From Desmodesmus armatus (taxonomy: Eukaryota > Chlorophyta > Chlorophyceae > Sphaeropleales > Scenedesmaceae): a stretch of DNA of 64,000 nt. Positions 1-8,821 of the stretch are shown piece after piece (position 1 is the stretch's first letter; every line of letters starts with the position of its first letter). The stretch lies in NCBI GenBank assembly GCA_007449985.2, contig VIIQ02000032.1, positions 186,001 to 250,000 of the forward strand. The letters are read 5' to 3'. The translations under genes and the position numbers were made by a program. The notes beneath the pieces were generated by a model that worked only from the letters and a program-made list of their open reading frames with translations, ran no database searches and was not told the origin of the DNA.

Positions 1-1678
1 TTCGCCATGTGGGCGCTAACCCGGTCCAGCCCGGCCCGTGGTGTTACTATGTCCCATTGTGGTCCAATCCGGTGGTGGCGCAGAGGGAGCAGTGGGACTG
101 GTATGGACAGCAGCGGCAAGTGATGGTGGGGTTGGAATTTGTGGTGCCTGACTTGTTGGGCCTCACCCAGCTGCAATGTGCAGGGCAGGCGCTGCATTGG
201 TTGCAGCTGGTTGAGGCTATTTGTTCCATTCCTGACCTGGGGGCAAGGGAGGAGGCATACAGGATGCATGTGTGGGACCCTGTGTTGCAGCATCGCCCTA
301 GGTATGCTAACATGGTGGTGGCTAGGGAGGAGTTGGCTGTGTTGGTCGCGGCCATCCCTAGTGCGTGGCAGGATGCAGCACGTGCAGTGCTGCGGGGTAG
401 GCCATCCGGGCGGCTGCCGGCCGTTTGGGAGGCTCAGCTTACCGCAGCTAGGGACAGGGTGTGTGCTGATCTGGGTTGGCATACTCGCAATGGGGATGTG
501 GTGAAGCTTGAGGCCCTCACTGTGTCGCTAGCTACCCAGTGTCAATCCTTGGATGCGCTGTCAGCCATTGCTGACAGGCATGCTGCCTTCCGTCAGAGGG
601 TGTTGTCTGTTGATATGCTGCAGCCAATTGTGGGCCAATTGCCCGAGGTCACTCGGGTGCTTCGGCGGTGGTGGAAGCTGCGTGTGCCTAATGAGCACAA
701 GGAGGCTGCATGGCGGCTCACCCTCGACGCGTTCCCTACGGCCCAGCGCATGCACACAGGCACCTCTTGTGTAGCATGTGGGGCTGCTGAGCCCGGTGTA
801 CAGCACCATTGTTGGGAGTGTCCTGTTGCAAGGGCGGTGCGGGCGGAGATTGAGGGGCAGTTGCGAGCTCACCGGGTGGGCGACGCCCCCCCTTGGTTGG
901 CTGCTGACCGCGGCCTGCAGTGTGCAGCTTTGTGGATGGGGGTGAAACCTCATCCCCGGTTGCATCATATTGTGTGGGACATGGTGTGTCTGGCTGGCAT
1001 CGGTGCTGTTGACTTCGGCCGCAGAGTGGCGTGGGCTGTGGCAGCAGAAGGTCCTGCGTTGCCTCTGCTGACGGTTGAGCGCATTGCAGGGCGTGCTGCT
1101 GTTGGGGAGTTTTGGCGCGTCTTGGCTGACTTTGCGGTTTCTGCAATCATCCCTAAGCGGGCGCAGGGGCTTGCGCTCACACAGCAGCCTTTCATTGCAT
1201 GGCATGTGGTGCTGTCAGGAGGCAACGGTTTGCGGGTAGTTAGGCATTGAGCTTCTGCATGTGGTGACATGTGAGTTGCTGGCTGCTGTGTGACTTCTAT
1301 CCTGCTGGCTTGTGAACAGTGCAGCGACTGGTGGTGTCGGTGAAGTTGCCCCCACGTGCGCCCACTGCAACATGTGGGAGTGTTTTGTGGCTCGCAGCTG
1401 TGTGTTCGCTGTTTTCTGTTCCGTCCGCCCTTTCTTGTCGCAACCCTGCAGGTGCGAGAAGCAGTGCCGTTGGCGCCATTCAGTCCTTCCAGTGTATTAT
1501 ATCTCTGTGTTCGCAATCTGGAAGCACACTGAGTGTGCGTGACAAGCTTTTGATGGTGGGGTTTGTCCGAACGGCCCCCTTCCGTGCTGGTTGTGTCCAT
1601 CCGTGGCTGGGTTCAGTTGCAACGTAGTTGCTTGAGAAACCCGTGTAACACCTTCATTCTCATTCATTCTTCATTCCC
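1..1678 (+). mobile_element. LINE copy 1, 3' part (continues before the window)
   Basis: This is the 3' portion of a non-LTR retrotransposon. Bases 3-1250 are the C-terminal reading frame and match copy 2 at offset 3066 with about a dozen residue differences. A 3' UTR of about 400 bp follows, with a TGTAA signal at 1644-1648. The copy ends in an irregular (TTCATTC) microsatellite at 1651-1678, which is the usual kind of 3' end for a LINE. The 5' part lies outside the window. At 1269-1275 the UTR holds one ATGTGAG, the empty form of the site that is occupied in copy 2. Confidence 0.88.
3..1250 (+). CDS. LINE ORF, C-terminal fragment with RVT zinc-binding motif
   Basis: The frame is open from the window edge to a TGA at 1248-1250, about 415 residues, all C-terminal to the reverse transcriptase core. 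Near residue 255 a Cys-x2-Cys-G block is followed by a His and then WECP. This is the signature of the zinc-binding domain that follows the RT in many plant and algal LINEs, and it normally helps the enzyme hold its RNA or DNA target. No internal stop is visible in this part. Whether the copy is intact depends on sequence before the window. Confidence 0.8.
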   Translation, partial: RHVGANPVQPGPWCYYVPLWSNPVVAQREQWDWYGQQRQVMVGLEFVVPDLLGLTQLQCAGQALHWLQLVEAICSIPDLGAREEAYRMHVWDPVLQHRPRYANMVVAREELAVLVAAIPSAWQDAARAVLRGRPSGRLPAVWEAQLTAARDRVCADLGWHTRNGDVVKLEALTVSLATQCQSLDALSAIADRHAAFRQRVLSVDMLQPIVGQLPEVTRVLRRWWKLRVPNEHKEAAWRLTLDAFPTAQRMHTGTSCVACGAAEPGVQHHCWECPVARAVRAEIEGQLRAHRVGDAPPWLAADRGLQCAALWMGVKPHPRLHHIVWDMVCLAGIGAVDFGRRVAWAVAAEGPALPLLTVERIAGRAAVGEFWRVLADFAVSAIIPKRAQGLALTQQPFIAWHVVLSGGNGLRVVRH

Positions 1679-4316
1679 ATCCTGGCCAAACTGTACTCGG
1701 CCATTGGGGCAACACAACAGTGCCCACCGGGGTTTCTAGATGGGGCGGTCGTGCCAGTGCTGAAACCTGGTGGGGTGCACCAATGTGGATGCTTATCGCC
1801 CCATTCAACTGCTTAACTATGATTACCGTCTTATGGCCAAGTTGCTGGCCAACAGGTTGTTGCAGGTGGCGGGGGTTATGATAGATCCTGCGCAGTGTGC
1901 TTTTTTGCAGCATCGGCACATAGGGGATAGTGTGCGGCTGCTGCAGCTGCTGCCCCAGGTGCTGCGTGCCCGCCACCAAACAGCCATAGCTGCTTTCCTG
2001 GACTTCAGGAAGGCTTATGACACTGTGTCAAGGGAGTTTCTGTTTGCACCTGGGGAGGCCCTTGGGGTGGGTACCGGGTTTCTGCAGTGGATGAAGCTGC
2101 TGTTGACAGACACTCTGACATGTGCAGTTGTCAATGGCTTTCAGAGCTCTTTCTTTCGGTGTGGTGCTGGGGTTAGGTAGGGCTGCCCTCTGGCACCCCT
2201 GATGTACCTGTTTGCAGGGCAGGCGTTGCTCTGCCATCTCAAGCAGTGTGGCATTGGTATTGATGTCGCAGCCGGCAGGCTTGTCGCCACACAGTATGCG
2301 GATGATGTGGAGCCCCTCCTGCCTGGGGAGGCTGATGTTTCTGGCCTGTTGGAGCATTTGTCGGTGTATGGAGATGCTACAGGCCAGCGGGTGCAGCCGC
2401 CCAAGTGTCAACTGTTGCCTTTGGGCCAAGCGGTGGTGGATCCTGCCCCTGTGGCAGGCATGGCGGTGCGTGACACCTGCAAAAGCCTGGGGGTTGTCTT
2501 TGGCAGTGTGGGGGTGGTTGGAGTGGATTGGGAGCATCGGCTGAGCATTGTGCGGGAACGGGTGCAGAAGATCAGCCGCATCCCTGACCTGTCCATGTTT
2601 GGTCGGGCTTTCGCGTTCAATGGGTATGCCATCTCCACACTGTTGTATCATGCACACTTTGCTGGGGCCCTGCCAGCTGAGCATGCCAGGCAACTAATCA
2701 AATGGGCCTCTGCCCTTGTTGATGCTGGCCTGGGCCCTGATGATGATCAGCGACGGGCACCACGGGTGCCCAGGGCGTGTATGGAGGCCCACCCTAGGGA
2801 GGGAGGTTTGGGTCTGCTGCCAGTGCGGGCCCACCTGCACTCTCGCCTGGCTTGTGAGGCAGTGCAAGTGTTGGTGGGGGATGCTCGCAAGCCTTGGGTG
2901 GCGGTCAGTAGGGAGCTGTTGCAGCACCATGTGCCGGTGGTGCCTGGTGGGGGTTATTGGGGCTTGGCCTTGTGTGACAAGGGTCGGTTGTTCAGGGACG
3001 CTGGGGGCCAGCTGTTGCCAGACCCCTTGCGTGCTTTTGCCCTTGGCATCAGGGCTCTGCCATATATTCGCCATGTGGGCGCTAACCCGGTCCAGCCCGG
3101 CCCGTGGTGTTACTATGTCCCATTGTGGTCCAATCCGGTGGTGGCGCAGAGGGAGCAGTGGGACTGGTATGGACAGCAGCGGCAAGTGATGGTGGGGTTG
3201 GAATTTGTGGTGCCTGACTTGTTTGGCCTCACCCAGCTGCAATGTGCAGGGCAGGCGCTGCATTGGTTGCAGCTGGTTGAGGCTATTTGTTCCATTCCTG
3301 ACCTGGGGGCAAGGGAGGAGGCATACAGGATGCATGTGTGGGACCCTGTGTTGCAGCATCGCCCTAGGTATGCTAACATGGTGGTGGCTAGGGAGGAGTT
3401 GGCTGTGTTGGTCGCGGCCATCCCTAGTGCGTGGCAGGATGCAGCACGTGCAGTGCTGCGGGGTAGGCCATCCGGGCGGCTGCCGGCCGTTTGGGAGGCT
3501 CAGCTTACCGCAGCTAGGGACAGGGTGTGTGCTGATCTGGCTTGGCATACTCGCAATGGGGATGTGGTGGAGCTTAAGTCCCTCACTGTGTCGCTGGCCA
3601 CCCAGTGTCAGTCGTTGGAGGCGCTGTCAGCCATTGCTGACAGGCATGCTGCCTTCCGTCAGAGGGTGTTGTCTGTTGATATGTTGCAGCCAATTGTGGG
3701 CGAATTGCCCGAGGTCACTCGGGTGCTTCGGCGGTGGTGGAAGCTGCGTGTGCCTAATGAGCACAAGGAGGCTGCATGGCGGCTCACCCTCGATGCGTTC
3801 CCTACGGCTCAGCGCATGCACACAGGCACCTCTTGTGTAGCCTGTGGGGCTGCTGAGCCCGGTGTACAGCACCATTGTTGGGAGTGTCCTGTTGCAGGGG
3901 CGGTGAGGGCGGAGACCGAGGGGCAGTTGCGAGCTCACCGGGTGGGCGACCGCCCCCCTTGGTTGGCTGCTGACCGCGGCCTGCAGTGTGCAGCTTTGTG
4001 GATGGGGGTGAAACCTCATCCCCGGTTGCATCATGTTGTGTGGGACATGGTGTGTCTGGCTGGCATAGGTGCTGTTGACTTTGGCCGCAGAGTGGCTTGG
4101 GCTGTGGCAGCAGAAGGCCCTGCACTGCCTCTGCTGACGGTAGAGCGCATTGCAGGGCGTGCTGCTGTTGGGGAGTTTTGGCGCGTCTTGGCTGACTTTG
4201 CGGTTTCTGCAATCATCCCTAAGCGGGCGCAGGGGCTTGCGCTCACACAGCAGCCTTTCATTGCATGGCATGTGGTGCTGTCAGGAGGCAACGGTTTGCG
4301 AGTAGTTAGGCATTGA
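1678..4316 (+). pseudogene. LINE reverse transcriptase, one frameshift and one amber stop
   Basis: RT landmarks appear in order: an AYRPIQLLN block near 1790; FLDFRKAYD (motif A, first catalytic Asp) near 1997; GVR-stop-GCPLAP near 2170; YADD (motif C) at 2296-2307; then a thumb region and the C-terminal zinc-binding motif. Two lesions are visible. The frame shifts between KPGG and NVDAYRP at the GGGG run 1772-1775. A TAG at 2178-2180 sits where the family has a conserved Gln codon, one transition away from CAG. Downstream of the TAG the frame is open for 704 codons to 4316, so the copy looks young. The start is truncated and no initiator was assigned. Confidence 0.85.
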
Positions 4317-4341
4317 GTGTCTGCATGTGCTGACATGTGAG

Positions 4342-4486
4342 ATGTGGCCACGAGTGCCGTTGCCCTAGACCCCCAGGAGTGTTGGTGTGAAGAGCCGTCC
4401 TCAACGGACGCGAGGCCAATGGGAAGAAGTCCTATGGCGTTAAGAGACCAAGGGGGTGTCTCTGTATCTTTATCTTTTTTATCTTT
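4342..4486 (+). mobile_element. SINE-like 145-bp insertion
   Basis: The insert sits in the LINE copy 2 3' UTR and is absent from the same place in copy 1. It is bounded by a perfect 7-bp direct repeat, ATGTGAG, at 4335-4341 and 4487-4493. Copy 1 has a single ATGTGAG at 1269-1275, so the empty site is directly visible. The 3' end is T-rich with repeated TATCTTT units, as in SINE tails. A short hairpin CGTCC-TCAAC-GGACG lies at 4396-4410. I see no convincing RNA polymerase III A and B boxes, so the SINE call rests on size, tail and target-site duplication. Confidence 0.7.
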
Positions 4487-4876
4487 ATGTGAGTTGCTGG
4501 CTGCTGTGTGACTTCCATTCTGCTGGCTTGTGAACAGTGCAGCGACTGGTGGTGTCGGTGAAGTTGCCCCCACGTACGCCCACTGCAACATGTGGGAGCG
4601 TTTTGTGGCTCGCAGCTGTGTGTTCGCTGTTTTCTGTTCCGTCCGCCCTTTCTTGTCGCAACCCTGCAGGTGCGAGAAGCAGTGCCGTTGGCGCCATTCA
4701 GTCCTTCCAGTGTATTATATCTCTGTTTTCGCAATCTGGAAGCACACTGAGTGTGCGTGACAAGCTTTTGATGGTGGGGTTTGTCCGAACGGCCCCCTTC
4801 CGTACTGGTTGTGTCCATCCGTTCCTGGGTTCAGTTGCAACGTAGTTGCGTGCGAAACCCTTGTAACACCTTCATA

Positions 4877-6155
4877 CTTCAAAAATGCGCCGTATACCAC
4901 TGTTGAAGCTTTAACTGCAACATACAGTGTATACATGGTGTAGGAGTATCTTCAGGGTGCCCAGTCCGGCGGGTGAACCTCAAAACAACCTACTCCAGCA
5001 AGTCCTGTTGTGTGTGCAGGACAAATGTGTGTCAGGACAAATGTGTCTGTGTCACCAATGTGCCACACAGATCTGTGTTGTCCTGAGCCATAGGTCACAC
5101 ATACTTCAGGTCAGTGGTTGGTTGCCGCAGTCTGTAAGTGACCAACAATGGCGAGCTGATTCCAACATGGGTGCAATTTCAAGCTGGACTGCTGCTAGGT
5201 GGTGTCTGCTTGCTTGCTGCAGATGAGAGCGCTCACAAGCAGCATACTTGCAGGCGCACGGCCACCCTGCCTTGAAAAGCAAGCTCAACATTGGCATGGA
5301 GCCCTGTTCGCTGCTGCTCTTGGCAATCAGCCCCCTTGACCTGGGCCCAGAGGGTGCCAAAATTTTCGGCTTGAGGCAGCCACTGCATAGCTCATTCAAC
5401 ACCGCGGTGGCCCCGTGCATGCCACCATGCAGGCAGGTGCCCCCCCATCCCCTCCATGTGCAGTATTCCCAACATCACCGCAAGGATCTGCACCTCCCAC
5501 CACCACCAATCTCCTTCCAGCACGCCCAATCAAGATGAGTGTGTGGAGAAAGCATGCACATCTATGGACCGCCTTCCTCCGCATGGTGATGTTACAATTG
5601 CCTTTCTTCACGTATTGCCAGCATACAAAGGGCCGAACATCCATAAGATACTGTTGTGGCAAAGACGGTGCCACAATGGGCGTCGTGCATGCTGTGACAA
5701 CCACTGTCGACTGCAGGGGATACATGCATCGGCAGTGCCTGCAAGATCAGGTCTTTCTGCTGCCGCTCAACCCACAACAGCAGCAGGGTGCCATCTGCAA
5801 AAAATCACTTATCTGGGCAAACTGCAACACTGTTGACTCTTGATACAAGCACCCTTGATAGCCACTGCATACAGAAGTATGCAGCTGCAGCCTACGCGCC
5901 ACTCAGCCATGACCACTACATGCACGGCAGCAGGCTGCAAAGACACCCACACTGTCTGTCCTTTAGCCTGCGTCCTTTGTCCAGTCAAGGTGCAATCTGC
6001 ACTGCATAGCTGCTATGCTGGGCAGCTGCAGGGCCGTATCAAAACTGGTGCTGCTGCTGCAAGCCACCTCGCCTGCGCTGCTGGAACGACAGACTGGCTT
6101 GGATCTGCTGCTGCTGTCTCGCTGCTGCTGCATTACCCAATGCCGTCCAGGACGC
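4877..6155. other. Intergenic, no supported gene
   Basis: Short open frames occur on both strands, but none shows a domain, a codon bias like its neighbours, or a splice structure that closes. The only site I can support is a reverse-strand TGTAA near 5592. Confidence 0.5.
5592..5596 (-). terminator. Candidate TGTAA polyadenylation signal
   Basis: TTACA on the plus strand reads TGTAA on the minus strand, about 560 nt beyond the stop of the COX7a-like gene. TGTAA is the usual green-algal signal. The distance is on the long side. Confidence 0.4.
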
Positions 6156-6559
6156 TTAGTTTCCTGGCTCCTTCAAGATGAGGTTGTAGCCACCATAGCC
6201 CACGCCAGTGGCTGCAAGGCACATGATCACCAGTGGCACTGCCTTGGACGTAATCTGCACAGCAGGGTGTGAAAGGAACACAGCACAGAACCTCAGCACC
6301 CTATACGCCTGTGGCAGGGTGGATTGATGGTGTTGAGCAGTTGGTGCTGCTGAATTCAAACGACCTTGCCATCTGGCAAGTGCATTGATCGTGTCTGAGA
6401 GGGGAAAGCCCTTGCTGCAGTGCCTCTCTACTGTTGTCTGAGCCGGACTAGCTGCAGAAAGCCACTGCCCGCCCGTGTCCGCACCGCATCAGAGGACTTC
6501 ATCTGCCACACCAAGGTGACGGGTCCGTGGCCACCAGCGAGCAGGCGAGAGAAGAACAT
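6156..6559 (-). CDS. Small single-TM mitochondrial protein, COX7a-like
   Basis: Two exons (6559-6485 and 6254-6156) join in phase 0 into 57 residues. The N-terminus is short and basic-hydrophobic (MFFSRLLAGG), followed by a polar stretch ending KSSDA, then one membrane segment at residues 30-52 containing VIMCLAATGVGYGGYN, and a short charged tail ending at TAA. The size, the single helix and the Gly/Tyr-rich end of the helix fit cytochrome c oxidase subunit 7a, an inner-membrane subunit of complex IV. The start is the only ATG before the helix exon that gives a closed frame. It is transcribed away from a CHCH-domain gene 360 bp away, a sensible partner. Another small respiratory-chain subunit cannot be excluded. 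Confidence 0.5.
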
Positions 6560-6919
6560 TTTCAGTCAGATCGCTGCTCCCCTCTGGCACTGCTTCTTGC
6601 GCTGATGAGCCTCTTGTTGTACGTGTGGCAACTATGAGCGCTTGACAGTGCACGGTCTTCATCTGTGCGGTGAGGGGCGCACTCGTGACAGCAGATTACC
6701 AATCTACTGTCATGTGTGACCATGTTCTGCTTTCAATTTGGAGGGGATTGGAGAAGAGTGCGACTAATGTTTGGGTAAATATGACCTCCTACTAAGCTAC
6801 TAAGCTAGTGAACTGCAGGCCATGACAATGGAGCAGGTATACTGTGGTGCAGACTGCCAGGCTGTTCCGCCCAGGCTGTTCCCTCAACGTCCACATCTTG
6901 AGCTGCCGTTCCTGCGGTG
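6560..6919. promoter_or_regulatory. Divergent promoter region between two mitochondrial-type genes
   Basis: The 360 bp between two start codons pointing apart must hold both promoters. No TATA box or named element could be assigned with confidence. Confidence 0.45.
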
Positions 6920-7611
6920 ATGGAAGCTTTGTGTGAAAACGCTCCTACTGCCAATTGTGCCGCTGCACTACAGGGCCAGCAGCTGCCGAAGCTGAGCCCC
7001 TGCGACGTCCAAGCACTGCAGAAGTGCTTGCAGGAGAACAAGGGTGACCGGGCAAAGGTGAGCTAGTGCACCTCCAGCTGGTGCCACGCTGGCCAGCTTT
7101 TCATTGGGGCCAGCGGTTTGTGTGTTTGGCACATTGGATGGGAATGGGCGCTGTGTTTTGGGTGATGGCAGGTTTGTGGACCCTGAGCGATCAGCAGTCT
7201 GCCCTGAGGTGTGCTGGTACCTGTGCAAAAGCAAACTGACTACCTTCTGCTGCTGCTTGCTGCTGCTGCTTGGTTCTGGCATGTGCACAGTGTGAGAAGG
7301 AAGTGCTGGCATTCCAGCAAGCATGCAGCAGACCAGCAGCTGAAAGGTATGTGTGTCCATGGGGCGGCTGATGCAGGAGGCTCTGCAGCGGTGCTGGTTG
7401 GCCGGCCTTCTGCCTGGGCCAGTCGCCATGACTACGTCGAACACGTTGGGATTGAGTTTCAACAAGCTTACAAGGAATAAATGCACGTGCACTTGCTGTT
7501 TTGAGTTGCTGCCACCCTGACTGTCGTGCGCTCACAGTGCCCTTTGTTGCTGCTTTGCCGCTGCGTGCCTGCCCATGCTGCAGTAAGCCCACACCTCAGC
7601 CGCAGTCATGA
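6920..7611 (+). CDS. CHCH-type (twin-cysteine) small mitochondrial protein
   Basis: Three exons (6920-7057, 7291-7346, 7584-7611) give 73 residues. Cysteines at 28, 36, 47 and 58 form two pairs with spacings x7 and x10, inside PCDVQALQKC and CEKEVLAFQQAC, separated by a turn rich in Lys, Gly and Asp. This is the coiled-coil-helix-coiled-coil-helix layout of small intermembrane-space proteins imported by the Mia40 relay. The spacing is closest to CMC4-like members rather than strict twin Cx9C. Such proteins usually assist complex IV assembly, which agrees with the divergent COX7a-like neighbour. The last exon is short (28 nt, tail SKPTPQPQS) and less certain than the first two. Confidence 0.65.
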
Positions 7612-8821
7612 ACCCCTCTGTGCTGTTGCCCCCAGCATGCCGTCACGGATACAGCTTGGCTCAGCACAGTCGCGCAGCGCCTTGGGAGCGAGGGGCAAGG
7701 CCGACAGCAACAGCTGCACAAGGGGCTGGGCCCAGACCAGGCTGCTTGCGCACGCTCTGCTAAGACTTATTCTGTGAGGGGGGTCAGATGAGAGCATCTG
7801 GGCGCAGGGCACTGCTTTCCCGCAGAGCCTCCAATAGAGGCGGCAGATGCAGCCAGCAAGCAGTCACAGCCTGTGCTGCCCTCTGTGGCTCAGGCCATAA
7901 CTGTGACATGCATTATTGTTGATGTACATATGTTTGGCTGCAATTTAGTAGTGTGACGTGTCCTACTCCACCAGACAGCCCAGTGGGTAGTTTCTATCAA
8001 TGTGCACAGGACGGCATGAGCCCTTCCCGCAGCACAGTGCGCTGCATATCCCCAAGGGCCGTGTCTTCTGGTTGCTGAACAGCGTGGACAGCCTGGGAAT
8101 GTCGGCTGGGAGGTAACAATTGTCACGTGCCTTGTGCAAAGTTTCCTTTGGGATGCTTGTGTTATTCTGTGGCGCATGCGGTGTGCAGGTTGATTGTATT
8201 TTGCTCCTCAACTCCAGGAGCCCACTGAATATGAGACGCTTATGCAGAGCATGTTGCAGCAGTGATGGATGCCCTTGAATGCTTTCATCTGTCTCTAGGC
8301 CATCCGATACGTGATGAGTCAGTCCCTTGAACTGCACTCTGGCAGATACTGAGGCAATGACAGCATGTCACACAGCCAACACAACCCAATTGCGGCAGTT
8401 TGGCACCCCAATGTTACAGTGGTCAAACAAGCCCAACATCCTGCCAGAAACTCCCTGCAGCAGATACTGCGGCAGTGCCACGTCCCATTCTGGTGTAGTG
8501 CCTTTCTTAGTAGAACTGCTGCACCCAGGTGGGCCTGGGCACAATAAACCTTAAGCTCTTCACATACAGCCTGGCAGAGCATATTGCAGCTCGCAACACG
8601 ACATGCAACCCTTGATTCAGCATGACATTTATAATGTACAGGATCCCTGCTGCGGAGGCATGGCGGCCGCCACCAGCAGTTGCCAGGCCAGGAAACTTGC
8701 ATACAGCATTGTGTCTGTCACACATCTGCAGCTTGCATGCGATAATCCATGGACACAACACTCCAGCCATGTCTGGCTCGAACAAGCCGCAGAGTGAGTG
8801 TCGTGACACACCAGCGTACAC
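7612..8821. other. Convergent 3' flanks
   Basis: This 1.2 kb lies between the CHCH stop (+) and the UVR-ApaG stop (-). It probably holds both 3' UTRs. No further gene is supported. Confidence 0.5.
8414..8418 (-). terminator. TGTAA polyadenylation signal of the UVR-ApaG gene
   Basis: The minus strand reads TGTAA about 405 nt past the stop codon at 8822, a normal position for an algal polyadenylation signal. Confidence 0.5.

Larger units (their letters stand above)
1678..4876 (+). mobile_element. LINE copy 2, 5'-truncated and disabled
   Basis: This second copy of the same element lies head to tail behind the microsatellite tail of copy 1. It begins inside the N-terminal RT region, so the endonuclease part is missing, as is typical of abortive target-primed reverse transcription. 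Its 3' UTR matches copy 1 except for a 152-bp gain (145-bp insert plus 7-bp duplication). The 3' end is close to 4876, after TGTAA at 4862-4866 and the shared CACCTTCAT end. No target-site duplication of the LINE itself could be recognised. Confidence 0.85.

Noticed and set aside
2178..2180. TAG reassigned to glutamine
   Set aside because: TAG ends other good genes here, such as 19351 and 34632, so the code is standard and this is a mutation.
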